From NCBI GenBank assembly GCA_946887045.1, contig CAMPKC010000020.1, forward strand, positions 9,106 through 73,105: 64,000 bases of DNA, written 5' to 3'. The position numbers and the translations under genes are program-made. Under the pieces are notes generated by a model that was not told the origin of the DNA, did not search any database, and saw nothing but the letters and a program-made list of their open reading frames with translations. This document shows, in pieces, positions 20,701 to 29,179 of this stretch; the first letter of the stretch is position 1, and each line of letters opens with the position of its first letter. Origin of the DNA: an uncultured Sphingobacteriaceae bacterium. Lineage in GTDB: Bacteria > Bacteroidota > Bacteroidia > Sphingobacteriales > Sphingobacteriaceae.

Positions 20701-21428
20701 AGCACCGCAGATTTGACAAATCCGTGGTTGGCTATCGATATGCACAGATAATTGATAAATACAGTGCCCAAAACCACAGAAATAATCCAGAGCCATAATT
20801 CTAATTCTGAATAGAATGAATTAGTAATGGCCGATTTTAATTTCACAGAAAACAAGTATTTGCTATCTATATTCCGGATATTATAGGTGTCCCGGTCGTT
20901 AATAGAGGCTATTTCGATGTTGTTTTCTTTGATTAAATCTGGCGAGAAGTCATTTTTTAAATGCCGGTTTTGATAATTATATTCAGCTTTTAGCGGAATA
21001 ATTGCTAAAGCAGAGAAGCTTCCCGAAGTTCGCTTAATAGCCTCGTAATAACCATTCTCTGTAATAAGTAAATTGCTACCTTCTTTTAATCCTGCGTCAG
21101 TTACCGGAGCTATCCTTGTAGAACCCCAAAGATTTAGTTGATGATTAAAATAAGTGTACAGGAAAATATTGCGGTCTTCACTGAAGTTTGTTAATAGGTT
21201 TATTGCCTTATTGGGATAATTATGAATGGTGCGTAGGGAGTCGAAGTTTGGTCCGTTTAAAAACTGTTTGATGAACCTTTCTTTCCGGTGAAGATTTTCT
21301 TCAACGGTTTTCCCGTCAAACTCTAATACTTCTTCTTTATCAAAAGTAAAGTTCACAGTAATGGCTGTTACGGCGAAACTCACCGTAAGCATAAAAAGTA
21401 AAAGCCTTATTTTGAAGGTAGCACTCAC
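17730..21428 (-). CDS. Very large polytopic sensor histidine kinase (NtrY-like core)
   Basis: A 1232-residue kinase. The N-terminal half holds a first membrane helix (RLLLFMLTVSFAVTAI), an extracytoplasmic part, and then about seven helices in a block (residues about 210-470). A second extracytoplasmic region, two more helices, another sensor loop, and a last helix leading to HAMP (about 940-1000) follow. The transmitter has the phospho-acceptor His1023 in QVAHEIKNPLTPLK and an ATPase domain with NLVKNAIEAIP and GTGLGLAFVKQ. The DHp motif and HAMP resemble NtrY. No response regulator is adjacent and its stimulus is unknown. Confidence 0.9.
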   Translation of the reverse strand: MSATFKIRLLLFMLTVSFAVTAITVNFTFDKEEVLEFDGKTVEENLHRKERFIKQFLNGPNFDSLRTIHNYPNKAINLLTNFSEDRNIFLYTYFNHQLNLWGSTRIAPVTDAGLKEGSNLLITENGYYEAIKRTSGSFSALAIIPLKAEYNYQNRHLKNDFSPDLIKENNIEIASINDRDTYNIRNIDSKYLFSVKLKSAITNSFYSELELWLWIISVVLGTVFINYLCISIANHGFVKSAVLIFFLYFLALRLLTLEYAWIDTYFNLPLFDTRHFSAGYFFPSLGDFLLNAIMVSWFLAFIYSYRYEIQLSEKPISKIGGALIFVLLGVIIYLIAYQHNEIFYQLITLSDINFDVTNILNLNRYSWLGILLMCIAIFNIYLLLETVLVLGEQLPLTNKERFRIFTLGISLIFIVTAIFSGFNIFLIFFAIIIYLRGWSFYYKNHNYKLAIFLFSLLLYSIIASIKLSAFQFIKEREDRKVLAEKIQTADDPNAVLLFFSVEQALLNDEFLIQFFKAQPNKKSIIQHKLRHSYFDGYLSRYEINALPFTTEQKSFFGDSTSLDSFKNLVLKGSIKVSEYFYRVNNTFGYQNYFALLPIWEKDRQLGTLVIQLKAKTFEDPASFPEILVDGKISANPELNDYSFAFYRNGKLLNQKGDYNYGLVNKDFKGKKKEFLFVERQGYNHLVYQPNESKLVVVSRPSTTPVMQLSSVSFLFLVLITFSVILVIIHQLWVVFHDDNFRLHNYSWDYLLSRNRILYKTRIQASMVLAIIFTLIVVGGITYFSIGNQFRTQQEEDLLARATRISEALENNDNYNSTQLTTNESLLNSFADLNATDLNLYDLSGRLIFSTQPKIYDLGLIEPRMTKVAFIYLSKYLRSEILSHEKIGKMKYIAAYKPLRNKNNEAIAYLSLPHFSNEKEYELRIGSFLNALINVYALVLLVIALFGIFLANQITHPLSLVAKNLSEISIGHKHEPIYWKSNDEIGSLIQEYNKMIGALEESAQKLARSERESAWREMAKQVAHEIKNPLTPLKLGVQLLDKSWREKDPNFEKKFEKFSKSFIEQIDSLSLIASEFSNFAKMPDTPFENVDLVKLIEKTINVFDQTEDLEIVYTVNTEKDIIVRGGKDHLLRIFNNLVKNAIEAIPDFRKGKIQITLEEKGNNVLVKISDNGKGIPEKLQESIFNHNFTTKSSGTGLGLAFVKQAVENMYGSIEFETEPNKGTTFYITLPLAT

Positions 21429-21489
21429 AAATAAAAAGCGTTTTTTAAAATGTAGAGGGATGGCTTAACAGCTCATCCTTATGTAACAG

Positions 21490-22374
21490 CTAACTAAGAG
21501 TAGCGCTTTTAGTTTCAACCGCTCTGTCAACTTTTTTTACTAAACCTTGTAATACATTTCCTGGGCCTACCTCTGTAAACGAAGTCGCACCGTCTTCAAG
21601 CATTTTTTGCACGGTTTGTGTCCATCTAACAGCTCCCGTCAACTGCGCACTTAAATTATGCTTAATGCTCGCAGGATCTGTATATGGCTTTGCATCTATA
21701 TTTTGATAAACGGGACAAACCGGTGTCTTAATATCTGTCGAATCAATAGCAGATTCCAATGCGGCTCTTGCGGCCTCCATTAAAGGCGAATGGAAAGCCC
21801 CACCCACGTTCAGCTTTAAAGCTCTTTTTGCGCCACGCTCAGTTAATAAAGCGCAGGCTTTATCTATTCCCTCAATGCTTCCCGATATAACTAATTGTCC
21901 GGGACAGTTGTAATTTGCGGGAACCACAATCTCACTAACCATCTGGCAAACGTCTTCCACCGTAAAATCATCCAAACCTAAAATTGCAGCCATGGTCGAG
22001 GGTTGAATTTCACAGGCCTTTTGCATTGCATTCGCACGCGCAGCAACTAATTTTAACCCATCTTCAAATGATAAAGCGCCTGCAGCAACTAAAGCTGAAA
22101 ATTCTCCCAAAGAGTGACCTGCAACCATATCCGGTTTAAAATCTTTACCAAGAGAATCGGCTAAAATCACCGAATGAAGAAAAATTGCCGGTTGGGTAAC
22201 ATTGGTTTGTTTAAGGTCCTCTTCAGTTCCATTAAACATAATGTCAGTAATTCTGAATCCTAATATCTCATTTGCTTTCTCGAAAAGCTCTTTTGCTCTG
22301 TCAGAGTGCTCGTAAAGATCTTTACCCATGCCTGGGAATTGTGCTCCTTGTCCCGGAAATATATATGCTTTCAT
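21490..22374 (-). CDS. fabD: Malonyl-CoA:ACP transacylase
   Basis: A 294-residue cytoplasmic enzyme that moves the malonyl group from CoA to acyl carrier protein, committing it to fatty acid synthesis. GQGAQFPGMG (residues 8-17) forms the oxyanion region, the nucleophile is Ser88 in GHSLGEFSA, and the catalytic His sits in GGAFHSPLM. Length is normal. It lies outside a fab cluster, downstream of folE on the same strand, but a strong hairpin separates them, so it may be a separate transcript. Confidence 0.96.
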   Translation of the reverse strand: MKAYIFPGQGAQFPGMGKDLYEHSDRAKELFEKANEILGFRITDIMFNGTEEDLKQTNVTQPAIFLHSVILADSLGKDFKPDMVAGHSLGEFSALVAAGALSFEDGLKLVAARANAMQKACEIQPSTMAAILGLDDFTVEDVCQMVSEIVVPANYNCPGQLVISGSIEGIDKACALLTERGAKRALKLNVGGAFHSPLMEAARAALESAIDSTDIKTPVCPVYQNIDAKPYTDPASIKHNLSAQLTGAVRWTQTVQKMLEDGATSFTEVGPGNVLQGLVKKVDRAVETKSATLS

Positions 22375-22399
22375 TTTTTAAGCTAAGGTTTGTTGCAAT

Positions 22400-22434
22400 A
22401 AAACGCTGTGGTTTACTTATAGCCGCAGCGTTTT
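22400..22434 (-). terminator. Hairpin between folE and fabD
   Basis: AAAACGCTGTGGTT (22400-22413) and AGCCGCAGCGTTTT (22421-22434) pair over 14 bp with two G-U pairs and a 7-base loop. It follows the folE stop by 48 bases on the minus strand and ends in T. It looks like a terminator for queD-folE; an attenuator for fabD is possible. Confidence 0.6.
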
Positions 22435-22481
22435 GTGGTTTTATTAAATTTTGTGGTAAATCTATAACACTTAGTGGAAAA

Positions 22482-23123
22482 TTAATCTAAGCTAGCCGTT
22501 ATTAATCGTAAAAACTCTGCCCTGGTTTTTTCATTCTCAAAAGCGCCGGTAAAAGCAGAAGTGGTTGTTACCGAGTTTTGCTTTTGTATCCCACGCATAG
22601 ACATACAAAGATGTTTACACTCAATTACAACCGCAACCCCCATTGGCTCTAAGGTACTTTGTATACAATCTCTGATTTCATTGGTTAAGCGCTCTTGTAC
22701 CTGAAGTCTTCTTGAATATGCATCAACAACCCTCGGGATTTTACTTAAGCCCACAATGTGGCCATTAGGTATATATGCAACATGGGCTTTCCCAAAAAAT
22801 GGCAGCATATGATGTTCGCACATTGAATAAACCTCAATGTCTTTTACAACCACCATCTGACTGTATTCTTCCTTAAACATTGCACTTTTTAATATCTGCT
22901 CAGGTTTCAGGTCATAACCATGAGTTAGAAATTGCAGTGCTTTAGCAACACGTTCGGGAGTTTTTACCAGCCCTTCACGGGATGGGTCCTCGCCTATATC
23001 GCTTAATATTTGGCTGTAATGGCTGCCGATGCGGTCAAGCTTTTCCTGATTGTAGCGATCGATTTTATGATAACCATCGAGTTCATTGCCTTCAGCAGTT
23101 TGATTTATCTGGTCTTCTTTCAT
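22482..23123 (-). CDS. folE: GTP cyclohydrolase I
   Basis: A 213-residue enzyme converting GTP to 7,8-dihydroneopterin triphosphate, the first step of folate and of queuosine precursor synthesis. Zinc ligands appear in CEHHMLPF and in [11 protein letters not shown]; the active-site parts [15 protein letters not shown] and [14 protein letters not shown] are intact. It starts 9 bases after queD on the same strand, and pairing with queD suggests at least part of its product feeds the QueD step. The first 25 or so residues are not conserved. Confidence 0.96.
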   Translation of the reverse strand: MKEDQINQTAEGNELDGYHKIDRYNQEKLDRIGSHYSQILSDIGEDPSREGLVKTPERVAKALQFLTHGYDLKPEQILKSAMFKEEYSQMVVVKDIEVYSMCEHHMLPFFGKAHVAYIPNGHIVGLSKIPRVVDAYSRRLQVQERLTNEIRDCIQSTLEPMGVAVVIECKHLCMSMRGIQKQNSVTTTSAFTGAFENEKTRAEFLRLITASLD

Positions 23124-23132
23124 TTTTAAATG

Positions 23133-23546
23133 CTATTCGCCAAAGTACTCCACAAAGTTGTTTTCTGTTTCGCAGAGTTTAATTTTATGCATTCGCGCTC
23201 CTAAAGCTTCGATATGGGGTTTTAACTGGTTGAAAATTTCTATAGCCAGTACTTCTGTTGAAGCCATTTTGCCTTTCATGAAATCCACATCCAGGTTGAC
23301 GTTTTTATGATCAAGCTTGTCGGTAACATAGTTGAGGATAATTTGCTTGAGCACTTTCAGATCTATTACGAACCCTGTTGTGGGGTCTACTTGCCCTTTT
23401 ACGGTTACGTAAAGTTCATAATTATGGCCATGCCAATTTGGATTCGAGCACTTGCCAAAAACCTCCATGTTTTCTTCGTTGCTCCATTCCTCTCTGAATA
23501 ATTTATGCGCAGCATTAAATCGTTCTCTGCGTGTAATGTATATCAT
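23133..23546 (-). CDS. queD: 6-carboxytetrahydropterin synthase / 6-pyruvoyl-tetrahydropterin synthase family
   Basis: A 137-residue T-fold protein. The zinc-binding histidines lie in FNAAHKL and in NWHGHNYEL, the catalytic Cys is in FGKCSNPN, and the second active-site His is in KLDHKNVN. In the queuosine route it turns dihydroneopterin triphosphate from FolE into 6-carboxytetrahydropterin; the same fold gives PTPS for tetrahydrobiopterin, and the sequence alone does not fully separate the two. It is the first gene of queD-folE. Confidence 0.9.
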   Translation of the reverse strand: MIYITRRERFNAAHKLFREEWSNEENMEVFGKCSNPNWHGHNYELYVTVKGQVDPTTGFVIDLKVLKQIILNYVTDKLDHKNVNLDVDFMKGKMASTEVLAIEIFNQLKPHIEALGARMHKIKLCETENNFVEYFGE

Positions 23547-23564
23547 TTTTTGTACTTAAAGTGA

Positions 23565-23597
23565 CAAATATACTTAAACTGTACCCAAGCATGGCAA
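23565..23597 (-). promoter_or_regulatory. Bacteroidota-type promoter of queD-folE
   Basis: On the minus strand, TATATTTG (23565-23572) is a perfect -7 box. TTG (23595-23597) lies 22 bases upstream as a -33 box. Transcription would start roughly 10-15 bases before the queD ATG at 23546. Confidence 0.5.
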
Positions 23598-23627
23598 TTC
23601 AAATATCTGCATTTTGTAAATTGCGAC

Positions 23628-24266
23628 ATGAAAATACTGCTCGTTGCAGCCACCGAATCAGAAATTGAGCCAACATTTTCTTATATAAACAGCTTAGAAA
23701 ATGCCGGATCTTCGAATGGAAACGTCATTCATGTGCTTATTACAGGCGTTGGAATGACTGCGACTTCTTTTGCTTTAGGGAGTGCATTAGCTCTGACGGA
23801 ATACGATTTGGCGATTAATGGCGGCATCGCGGGAGCGTTCGATCGATCTTTAAAAATCGGAGAGGTAGTTTGGGTTTCGTTAGACTGTTTTTCAGAGCTG
23901 GGAGCGGAGGATGGAGAGGATTTTTTATCCATAGATGAACTCGGTTTTGGAAAATCAAGTATAAAACCACTCCATCTTTATAAAGGCAGCCTTGTATCTG
24001 TTAAACAAGTTCGATCAATTACGGTAAATAAAATTCACGGTAACGATGAAAGTATTTACAAAATAGTCGAGCGTTTAAATCCTCAAACAGAGAGTATGGA
24101 GGGGGCTGCATTTTTCTATGCCTGTAATGAAGTAAATTTGCCTTGTCTCCAGATCCGGGCCATTTCTAATTATGTTGAGCGACGCAATCGGGGCAACTGG
24201 AACATTGATCTTGCCATAAAGAATTTGAACGTTACATTAATAGACGTATTAAAAAATCTGAAATGA
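23628..24266 (+). CDS. mqnB: Futalosine hydrolase
   Basis: A 212-residue nucleosidase that cleaves futalosine to dehypoxanthine futalosine and hypoxanthine in the futalosine route to menaquinone. The start KILLVAATESEIEP, the Gly-rich NGGIAGAFDRSLKIGEVVW and the purine-binding QTESMEGAAFFYACNE match the family, which is related to MTA/SAH nucleosidases. The stop overlaps the mqnD start by ATGA, and mqnD is a dedicated pathway gene, which supports futalosine over other substrates. Confidence 0.93.
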   Translation: MKILLVAATESEIEPTFSYINSLENAGSSNGNVIHVLITGVGMTATSFALGSALALTEYDLAINGGIAGAFDRSLKIGEVVWVSLDCFSELGAEDGEDFLSIDELGFGKSSIKPLHLYKGSLVSVKQVRSITVNKIHGNDESIYKIVERLNPQTESMEGAAFFYACNEVNLPCLQIRAISNYVERRNRGNWNIDLAIKNLNVTLIDVLKNLK

Positions 24267-25126
24267 AATTAACATTAGGGTTTTCTCCCTGTCCAAACGA
24301 TACATTCATATTTGACGCCTTAATCCATAAAAAAGTTGATACTGAAGGGCTGGACTTCGAAGTTTTTTATGATGATGTAGAAACTCTAAACCAGAAGGCC
24401 CTAAATAGCGAACTTGATATTTCAAAACTTAGTTTTCATGCATTTGCTTATGTTGCCGATAATTATGCATTATTAGATACAGGAAGTGCATTAGGCTTTG
24501 GAGTAGGGCCGATATTAATTTCTAAATCAGAGTTTAACCCCACGCAGCTTCCCGCGGATGTGCGGGTTGGAATTCCGGGAAAATATACAACAGCCAACTT
24601 TCTTCTGAGTTTGGCATATCCGACACTTACTAATAAAGTTGAGATGCTTTTCTCTGAGATAGAGAATGCTTTGATGAATGATGAAATTGACCTCGGGCTG
24701 ATTATTCACGAAAACCGCTTCACTTACGAGGAAAAAGGCTTGCATAAGGTTATGGATTTGGGTGAATACTGGGAGGCGGAAACAGGAGGTGCAATCCCTT
24801 TAGGTGGTATAGTTATAAAACGCGAATTGCCGGAGGAAGCAAAATTAAAAGTAAATCGTGTATTACAGCGCAGCGTAGAGTTTGCTTTTGCTAATCCGAA
24901 GTCGGCTAAAGATTTTATCCGTTCTCATGCTCAGGAAATGGATGAAGCCGTAATGTATAAACATATCGGCCTCTATGTGAATAAATATTCCATAGATTTG
25001 GGGCAGGAAGGACGCAAAGCAATAGAACATCTTTTTGAAAAAGCCCGGAGTTTAGGTGTAATTCCGGAAGTTAAAAAGGACTTATTTTTAAATCATTCTC
25101 CTTTCAAAGGATTATTGAACTTATGA
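24263..25126 (+). CDS. mqnD: 1,4-dihydroxy-6-naphthoate synthase
   Basis: A 287-residue periplasmic-binding-protein-like enzyme that converts cyclic dehypoxanthine futalosine to 1,4-dihydroxy-6-naphthoate. The start LGFSPCPNDTFIFDAL and the later LGLIIHENRFTYEEKGL and GGAIPLGGIVIKRELP are diagnostic. The 4-base overlaps with mqnB before and hldD after make tight translational coupling likely. MqnA and MqnC are not in the window. Confidence 0.95.
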   Translation: MKLTLGFSPCPNDTFIFDALIHKKVDTEGLDFEVFYDDVETLNQKALNSELDISKLSFHAFAYVADNYALLDTGSALGFGVGPILISKSEFNPTQLPADVRVGIPGKYTTANFLLSLAYPTLTNKVEMLFSEIENALMNDEIDLGLIIHENRFTYEEKGLHKVMDLGEYWEAETGGAIPLGGIVIKRELPEEAKLKVNRVLQRSVEFAFANPKSAKDFIRSHAQEMDEAVMYKHIGLYVNKYSIDLGQEGRKAIEHLFEKARSLGVIPEVKKDLFLNHSPFKGLLNL

Positions 25127-26088
25127 TAATTATTACAGGCGCAGCTGGCTTTATAGGAAGTTGTTTAGTAGAAAAGTTAAATAGCGAAGGCTATTTTGAT
25201 TTGGTTTTGGTCGACGATTTTTCGGATGATCAACAAAACAAGAATTTTGAAGGGAAGCGATTCTCAAAACAAGTGGAGCGGGGTGAATTTTTTGAGTGGT
25301 TGAAAGAGAATCATCTTCATGTGCAATTTGTATTTCATTTAGGAGCCCGAACCGACACGACAGAATTTGATTACGAGTTGTTAAACAGACTAAACCTGGA
25401 GTATACAAAAGAGGTTTGGAATACCTGTAATGAGTTTGGATTACCTTTGGTTTACGCTTCCTCTGCAGCCACATACGGTTTGGGCGAACATGGGTATGAT
25501 GATGATGAATCTACACTTGAGAAATTAAAGCCGCTTAACCCTTACGGCGATTCAAAAAACGATTTTGACATTTGGGCGGTTAAGCAGCCACGTAAACCTT
25601 TCTTTTGGGCGGGTCTGAAATTTTTTAATGTATACGGTCCGAATGAATATCATAAAGGCCGAATGGCTTCAGTGATATTTCATACCTACAACCAGATAAT
25701 GAAATCGGGAGAAATGAAATTGTTTCAGTCTCACAATCCGGATTTTAAAGACGGGGAGCAAATGCGTGATTTCGTATACGTAAAGGACGTGATCGACGTG
25801 ATGTATTTTTTAATGCATCATCGCAAAGATTCAGGGATTTACAATCTTGGCTCAGGTAAGGCAAGAACCTTTCTGGATTTGGCAAAAAATACGTTTAAAG
25901 CGCTGGGAAAAGAACCGAATATCACGTTCATTCCCACGCCCGAGGACATACGGGATAAATATCAGTATTTTACTGAAGCGAAAATGGATAAATTAGCCTC
26001 CATCGGCTACCACAAGCCTTTTTTAAGTTTAGAAGCAGGCGTTGAAGACTACGTAAAAAATTATCTTTCAAAAGGCGCATATTTTTAA
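25123..26088 (+). CDS. hldD: ADP-L-glycero-D-manno-heptose 6-epimerase
   Basis: A 321-residue SDR epimerase that makes ADP-L-glycero-beta-D-manno-heptose for the LPS core. TGAAGFIGS near the N-terminus is the NAD(P) loop, YGDSKNDFD carries the Tyr/Lys catalytic pair, and FFNVYGPNEYHKGRMASV is a family signature. It overlaps mqnD by 4 bases, yet its pathway is unrelated, so the operon joins quinone and LPS synthesis. A strong hairpin follows. HldE is not seen here. Confidence 0.94.
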   Translation: MIIITGAAGFIGSCLVEKLNSEGYFDLVLVDDFSDDQQNKNFEGKRFSKQVERGEFFEWLKENHLHVQFVFHLGARTDTTEFDYELLNRLNLEYTKEVWNTCNEFGLPLVYASSAATYGLGEHGYDDDESTLEKLKPLNPYGDSKNDFDIWAVKQPRKPFFWAGLKFFNVYGPNEYHKGRMASVIFHTYNQIMKSGEMKLFQSHNPDFKDGEQMRDFVYVKDVIDVMYFLMHHRKDSGIYNLGSGKARTFLDLAKNTFKALGKEPNITFIPTPEDIRDKYQYFTEAKMDKLASIGYHKPFLSLEAGVEDYVKNYLSKGAYF

Positions 26089-26128
26089 TGGGGAAATAAT
26101 CCTCCCAAACAGAATAGCCTATTCAAAG

Positions 26129-26162
26129 AAAAGGGGAAAATGAATTAACATTTTCCCCTTTT
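26129..26162. terminator. Strong bidirectional terminator between hldD and gldJ
   Basis: AAAAGGGGAAAATG (26129-26142) and CATTTTCCCCTTTT (26149-26162) form a perfect 14-bp stem with a 6-base loop, with A- and T-runs at the ends. It sits between two convergent genes and can serve both. Confidence 0.9.
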
Positions 26163-26181
26163 TAAGGTATTATCAATTTTT

Positions 26182-27780
26182 CTATCTGATCTTCTTAGGT
26201 GCTTTTGAAGCCGGTTGAGAGAACTGAGGTTTTCCTTTAGAGCTAATCTCTGCCGAACCAACCATACTCATTGCGCAACGGAAACCTATTTCTGCACTGG
26301 TTTCATCCTGTTGCATAAAGCGGCGGGTGCCTGGATTCAACCAGTACGCCCTGTCGTTCCATGAACCTCCCTTATAAACTTTCGAACGATCATTCACAAG
26401 AGTCGTAACACCATAAAGATCTTGATTTACAGTGTCAACATGACCCCTAAAGTCAGGATTGTAAGCTTTTCCTGCAATGGATGAATTCAGAGCAGCGCTA
26501 TCTACCGTTCCGTTTAATTCTGCCCACGTTTGTTTCTTTCTGGATGGTGCAGGATCTTTTATCGGTCGACCGTATTTATCTTTAGCATAAATGCCTTTAG
26601 ATTTATCTTCCAGACGTTTATCGACATACTGATTACCTCTGAAGGGGTTGAAATCATCAACATCTTCAAATGATAACTTTCTGTACGTGTCGAAAGTCCA
26701 TTCGGCAACATTTCCAGCCATATTATATAATCCAAAGTCATTCGGCATAAATGCCGTAACTGGTCCGGTAATTTCGAATTTATCATTCAAATAACCACCC
26801 GTACCCATGTTATCACCATTACCACGTTTAAAGTTGGCTAAAATCAAACCTTGAGTTTTCTTTTTATTAGACCTGACACCAAGACCGTTCCAGGGATAAA
26901 TCTTGCCGTCTTCAATGTTTTCAAATTCTGTGTTACCTGCAAGTGATAAAGCGGCATATTCCCACTCTGCTTCTGTTGGTAAGCGATAAGGCTGTTTTAA
27001 TATCCCGTCTTCAAGTCTGACAGGCCTGCGTGCTCCTCCTTTACCTTCTGCAGCAGCAGACGGGTTTAGATCTTTGGGCATTTTTTTACCATCTATGCCT
27101 TCACCACGATACTGTCCGTTTAGATATATATCCGAGTTAAACGGCTCGCTGGAAGCTGAAGCTGTTCCCGCAGATTTTCCTTTTCCGCCGCCAGCCAAAG
27201 TTTTGTAATCTACCAGTATGCCTCTTTCGCGTAAAATGTTTTCGTTAACACGATCTGTGCGCCATTCGGCATAAGCATTCGCTTGTTCCCAACTCACACC
27301 CACCACCGGATAGTCCTGGAAAGCAGGGTGGCGCATATAATTATTTACATAAGGCTCATTATACGAAAGCGGTCGACGCCAAACTAAGCTGTCAGGTAAG
27401 GCATTGTAATAATATTCTTGATCCTCGGGAAAAGTTCTTTTGATCCAATACAGGTATTCCAGCCAGTCTACATTCGCTACCTCAGTTTCATCCATATAAA
27501 AGGATGCAACGGTTACACGACGACGTAAGTTATCATATTCGTAAGCCAGATCCTGGTTTAGACTTCCGCCCATCACAAACGTACCACCTTCAATTGCTAT
27601 CAACCCTGGTCCTGGTCCCGGTTTTACCTTTTTAGCAACAGAGAATCCGCCGTTATACTTATTATTGTATTTCCAGCCAGTTTTTGAAGAGCTTTCACTA
27701 CTTTTTTTGCTTTTACACGCTGTTCCCAGAATCCCCAACACCAGCAGTCCCGTTGTAAAAATTATAGATATTCTTTTCAT
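26182..27780 (-). CDS. gldJ: Gliding motility / T9SS-associated lipoprotein GldJ
   Basis: A 532-residue lipoprotein (lipobox LGTAC, Cys22) of the formylglycine-generating-enzyme (SUMF1) fold. The stretch TGWKYNNKYNGGF just before the fold, then GGTFVMGG, FYMDETEV and YRLPTEAEWEYAA, and near the end KGGSWNDRAYW and IGFRCAMS, match GldJ. GldK is similar but normally lies with gldLMN, absent here. In gliding flavobacteria GldJ forms tracks and protects GldK. It lies head to head with porV, as expected for the T9SS. The catalytic Cys pair of true FGE enzymes is not evident. Confidence 0.85.
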   Translation of the reverse strand: MKRISIIFTTGLLVLGILGTACKSKKSSESSSKTGWKYNNKYNGGFSVAKKVKPGPGPGLIAIEGGTFVMGGSLNQDLAYEYDNLRRRVTVASFYMDETEVANVDWLEYLYWIKRTFPEDQEYYYNALPDSLVWRRPLSYNEPYVNNYMRHPAFQDYPVVGVSWEQANAYAEWRTDRVNENILRERGILVDYKTLAGGGKGKSAGTASASSEPFNSDIYLNGQYRGEGIDGKKMPKDLNPSAAAEGKGGARRPVRLEDGILKQPYRLPTEAEWEYAALSLAGNTEFENIEDGKIYPWNGLGVRSNKKKTQGLILANFKRGNGDNMGTGGYLNDKFEITGPVTAFMPNDFGLYNMAGNVAEWTFDTYRKLSFEDVDDFNPFRGNQYVDKRLEDKSKGIYAKDKYGRPIKDPAPSRKKQTWAELNGTVDSAALNSSIAGKAYNPDFRGHVDTVNQDLYGVTTLVNDRSKVYKGGSWNDRAYWLNPGTRRFMQQDETSAEIGFRCAMSMVGSAEISSKGKPQFSQPASKAPKKIR

Positions 27781-27961
27781 CTTTAATAAATGAGCATTAA
27801 TTTTTTAAAAATACTATTAATCACTGAGCTACCAAAAATTGAAACTATTTGATATTGCAGTTTAGTAGAACAACTTCTACGATTGAAGCACTTAATGAGT
27901 TACAATTAATATGATTTTAACTTCAAATAAAGAAGCAATATTTTCGTTACGGATACGTAAG

Positions 27962-27993
27962 TTTGGGTGCTAATTATAAATTTAATACTTTTA
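27962..27993 (+). promoter_or_regulatory. Possible promoter of porV that favours a downstream GTG start
   Basis: TTTG (27962-27965), 20 bases, then TACTTTTA (27986-27993), one base off TAnnTTTG. Transcription would begin near 27999-28000, inside the ATG at 27998, which would point to the in-frame GTG at 28013 as the real start. Confidence 0.4.
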
Positions 27994-27997
27994 TTAC

Positions 27998-29179
27998 ATG
28001 ATTATTCCTAATGTGAAGCTAATAATTAGTTTCTCGCTCCTGGTTATTTCTTTTAACTGTTTTGCACAAGTAGGTGGTACTGATGATCCGGCAACAGACG
28101 GAAGAACAGGCTCTGGACTGATAATTACAGGAGTACCTTTCTTATTAATTGCCCCAGACGCCCGTTCTGGCGCTATGGGTGATGTGGGGGCAGCGCTTTC
28201 ACCTGATGCCAACTCTACGCACTGGAATCCTGCTAAACTTGCTTTCGTTGAAAGTAAAAACGGAATCTCATTGTCCTATAGCCCCTGGTTACAGCGGTTG
28301 GTGCCTGATATTAATCTTGCATATCTTTCTGCTTATCATAGAATAGATGATAGGAATACTATCGGAGCGTCTTTGCGGTATTTCTCATTAGGTCAGATTC
28401 AACTGACTGATATAAATAGCACTCCCACAGGAGAATATAATCCAAATGAGTTCGCACTTGACGGGACATTTGCCCGGCAATTTGGAGAGAACTTTTCGTT
28501 GGGTACCGCCCTCCGATTCATTTATTCAAATCTGGCGAATGGTCAATTTTCTGCAGGTCAGCAAACCAAGCCGGGAACCGCGTTAGCTGCAGATGTTTCC
28601 GGGTACTTTAAAAAAGAAACTTTACTCTTTGGTTCCGATGCACGTGTGGCTCTGGGGCTAAACATATCTAACATCGGGAATAAAATTAGCTACACCGACG
28701 GCGGGCAAAAAATCTTTTTGCCTACTAATTTTAAGCTTGGTGGTGCAACCACGTTCCTCAATGGGCTGAGTGAATTTACGGTGGCCCTTGATGTTAATAA
28801 ATTATTAGTTCCAACTCCGCCAATAACAGATAACGAAGGTAACATTGTTGCCGGTGAGGATCCTGACAGATCTGTTCCTGCAGGGATATTCGGATCTTTT
28901 TCAGATGCTCCGGGCGGTTTTTCTGAAGAGCTAAACGAGATCAGCTATTCCTTAGGCATGGAATACTGGTACAACCAGCAGTTTGCTTTACGCACGGGAT
29001 ATTTTTACGAACATCCTGACAAAGGCGACCGGCAGTATGTGACGTTAGGGGCGGGATTGCGCTATAATGTTTTTAATCTTGATTTTGCCTATCTATTGGC
29101 TAATCAGCAAAAAAGCCCTTTGGCTAATACCCTGCGTTTTTCTCTTGTATTCAATTTTGCCGGTAAGAATGCGAATTAA
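27998..29179 (+). CDS. porV: Type IX secretion outer-membrane protein PorV (LptO)
   Basis: A 393-residue outer-membrane barrel of the FadL-like PorV/PorQ family. The mature start (GLIITGVPFLLIAPDARSGAMG) and ANSTHWNPAKLAFV are signatures of PorV, which carries cargo away from the SprA translocon to the attachment machinery. The signal ends at NCFAQ. With the ATG at 27998 the signal has an odd N-terminus; starting at the GTG at 28013 gives a standard MKLIISF signal. It is divergent from gldJ, and ispF overlaps its end. Confidence 0.88.
   Translation: MIIPNVKLIISFSLLVISFNCFAQVGGTDDPATDGRTGSGLIITGVPFLLIAPDARSGAMGDVGAALSPDANSTHWNPAKLAFVESKNGISLSYSPWLQRLVPDINLAYLSAYHRIDDRNTIGASLRYFSLGQIQLTDINSTPTGEYNPNEFALDGTFARQFGENFSLGTALRFIYSNLANGQFSAGQQTKPGTALAADVSGYFKKETLLFGSDARVALGLNISNIGNKISYTDGGQKIFLPTNFKLGGATTFLNGLSEFTVALDVNKLLVPTPPITDNEGNIVAGEDPDRSVPAGIFGSFSDAPGGFSEELNEISYSLGMEYWYNQQFALRTGYFYEHPDKGDRQYVTLGAGLRYNVFNLDFAYLLANQQKSPLANTLRFSLVFNFAGKNAN

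Noticed and set aside
29067..29168. Extended start for ispF upstream of 29169
   Set aside because: The extra 34 residues lie fully within porV and are unlike the IspF family start; the ATG at 29169 gives normal length.
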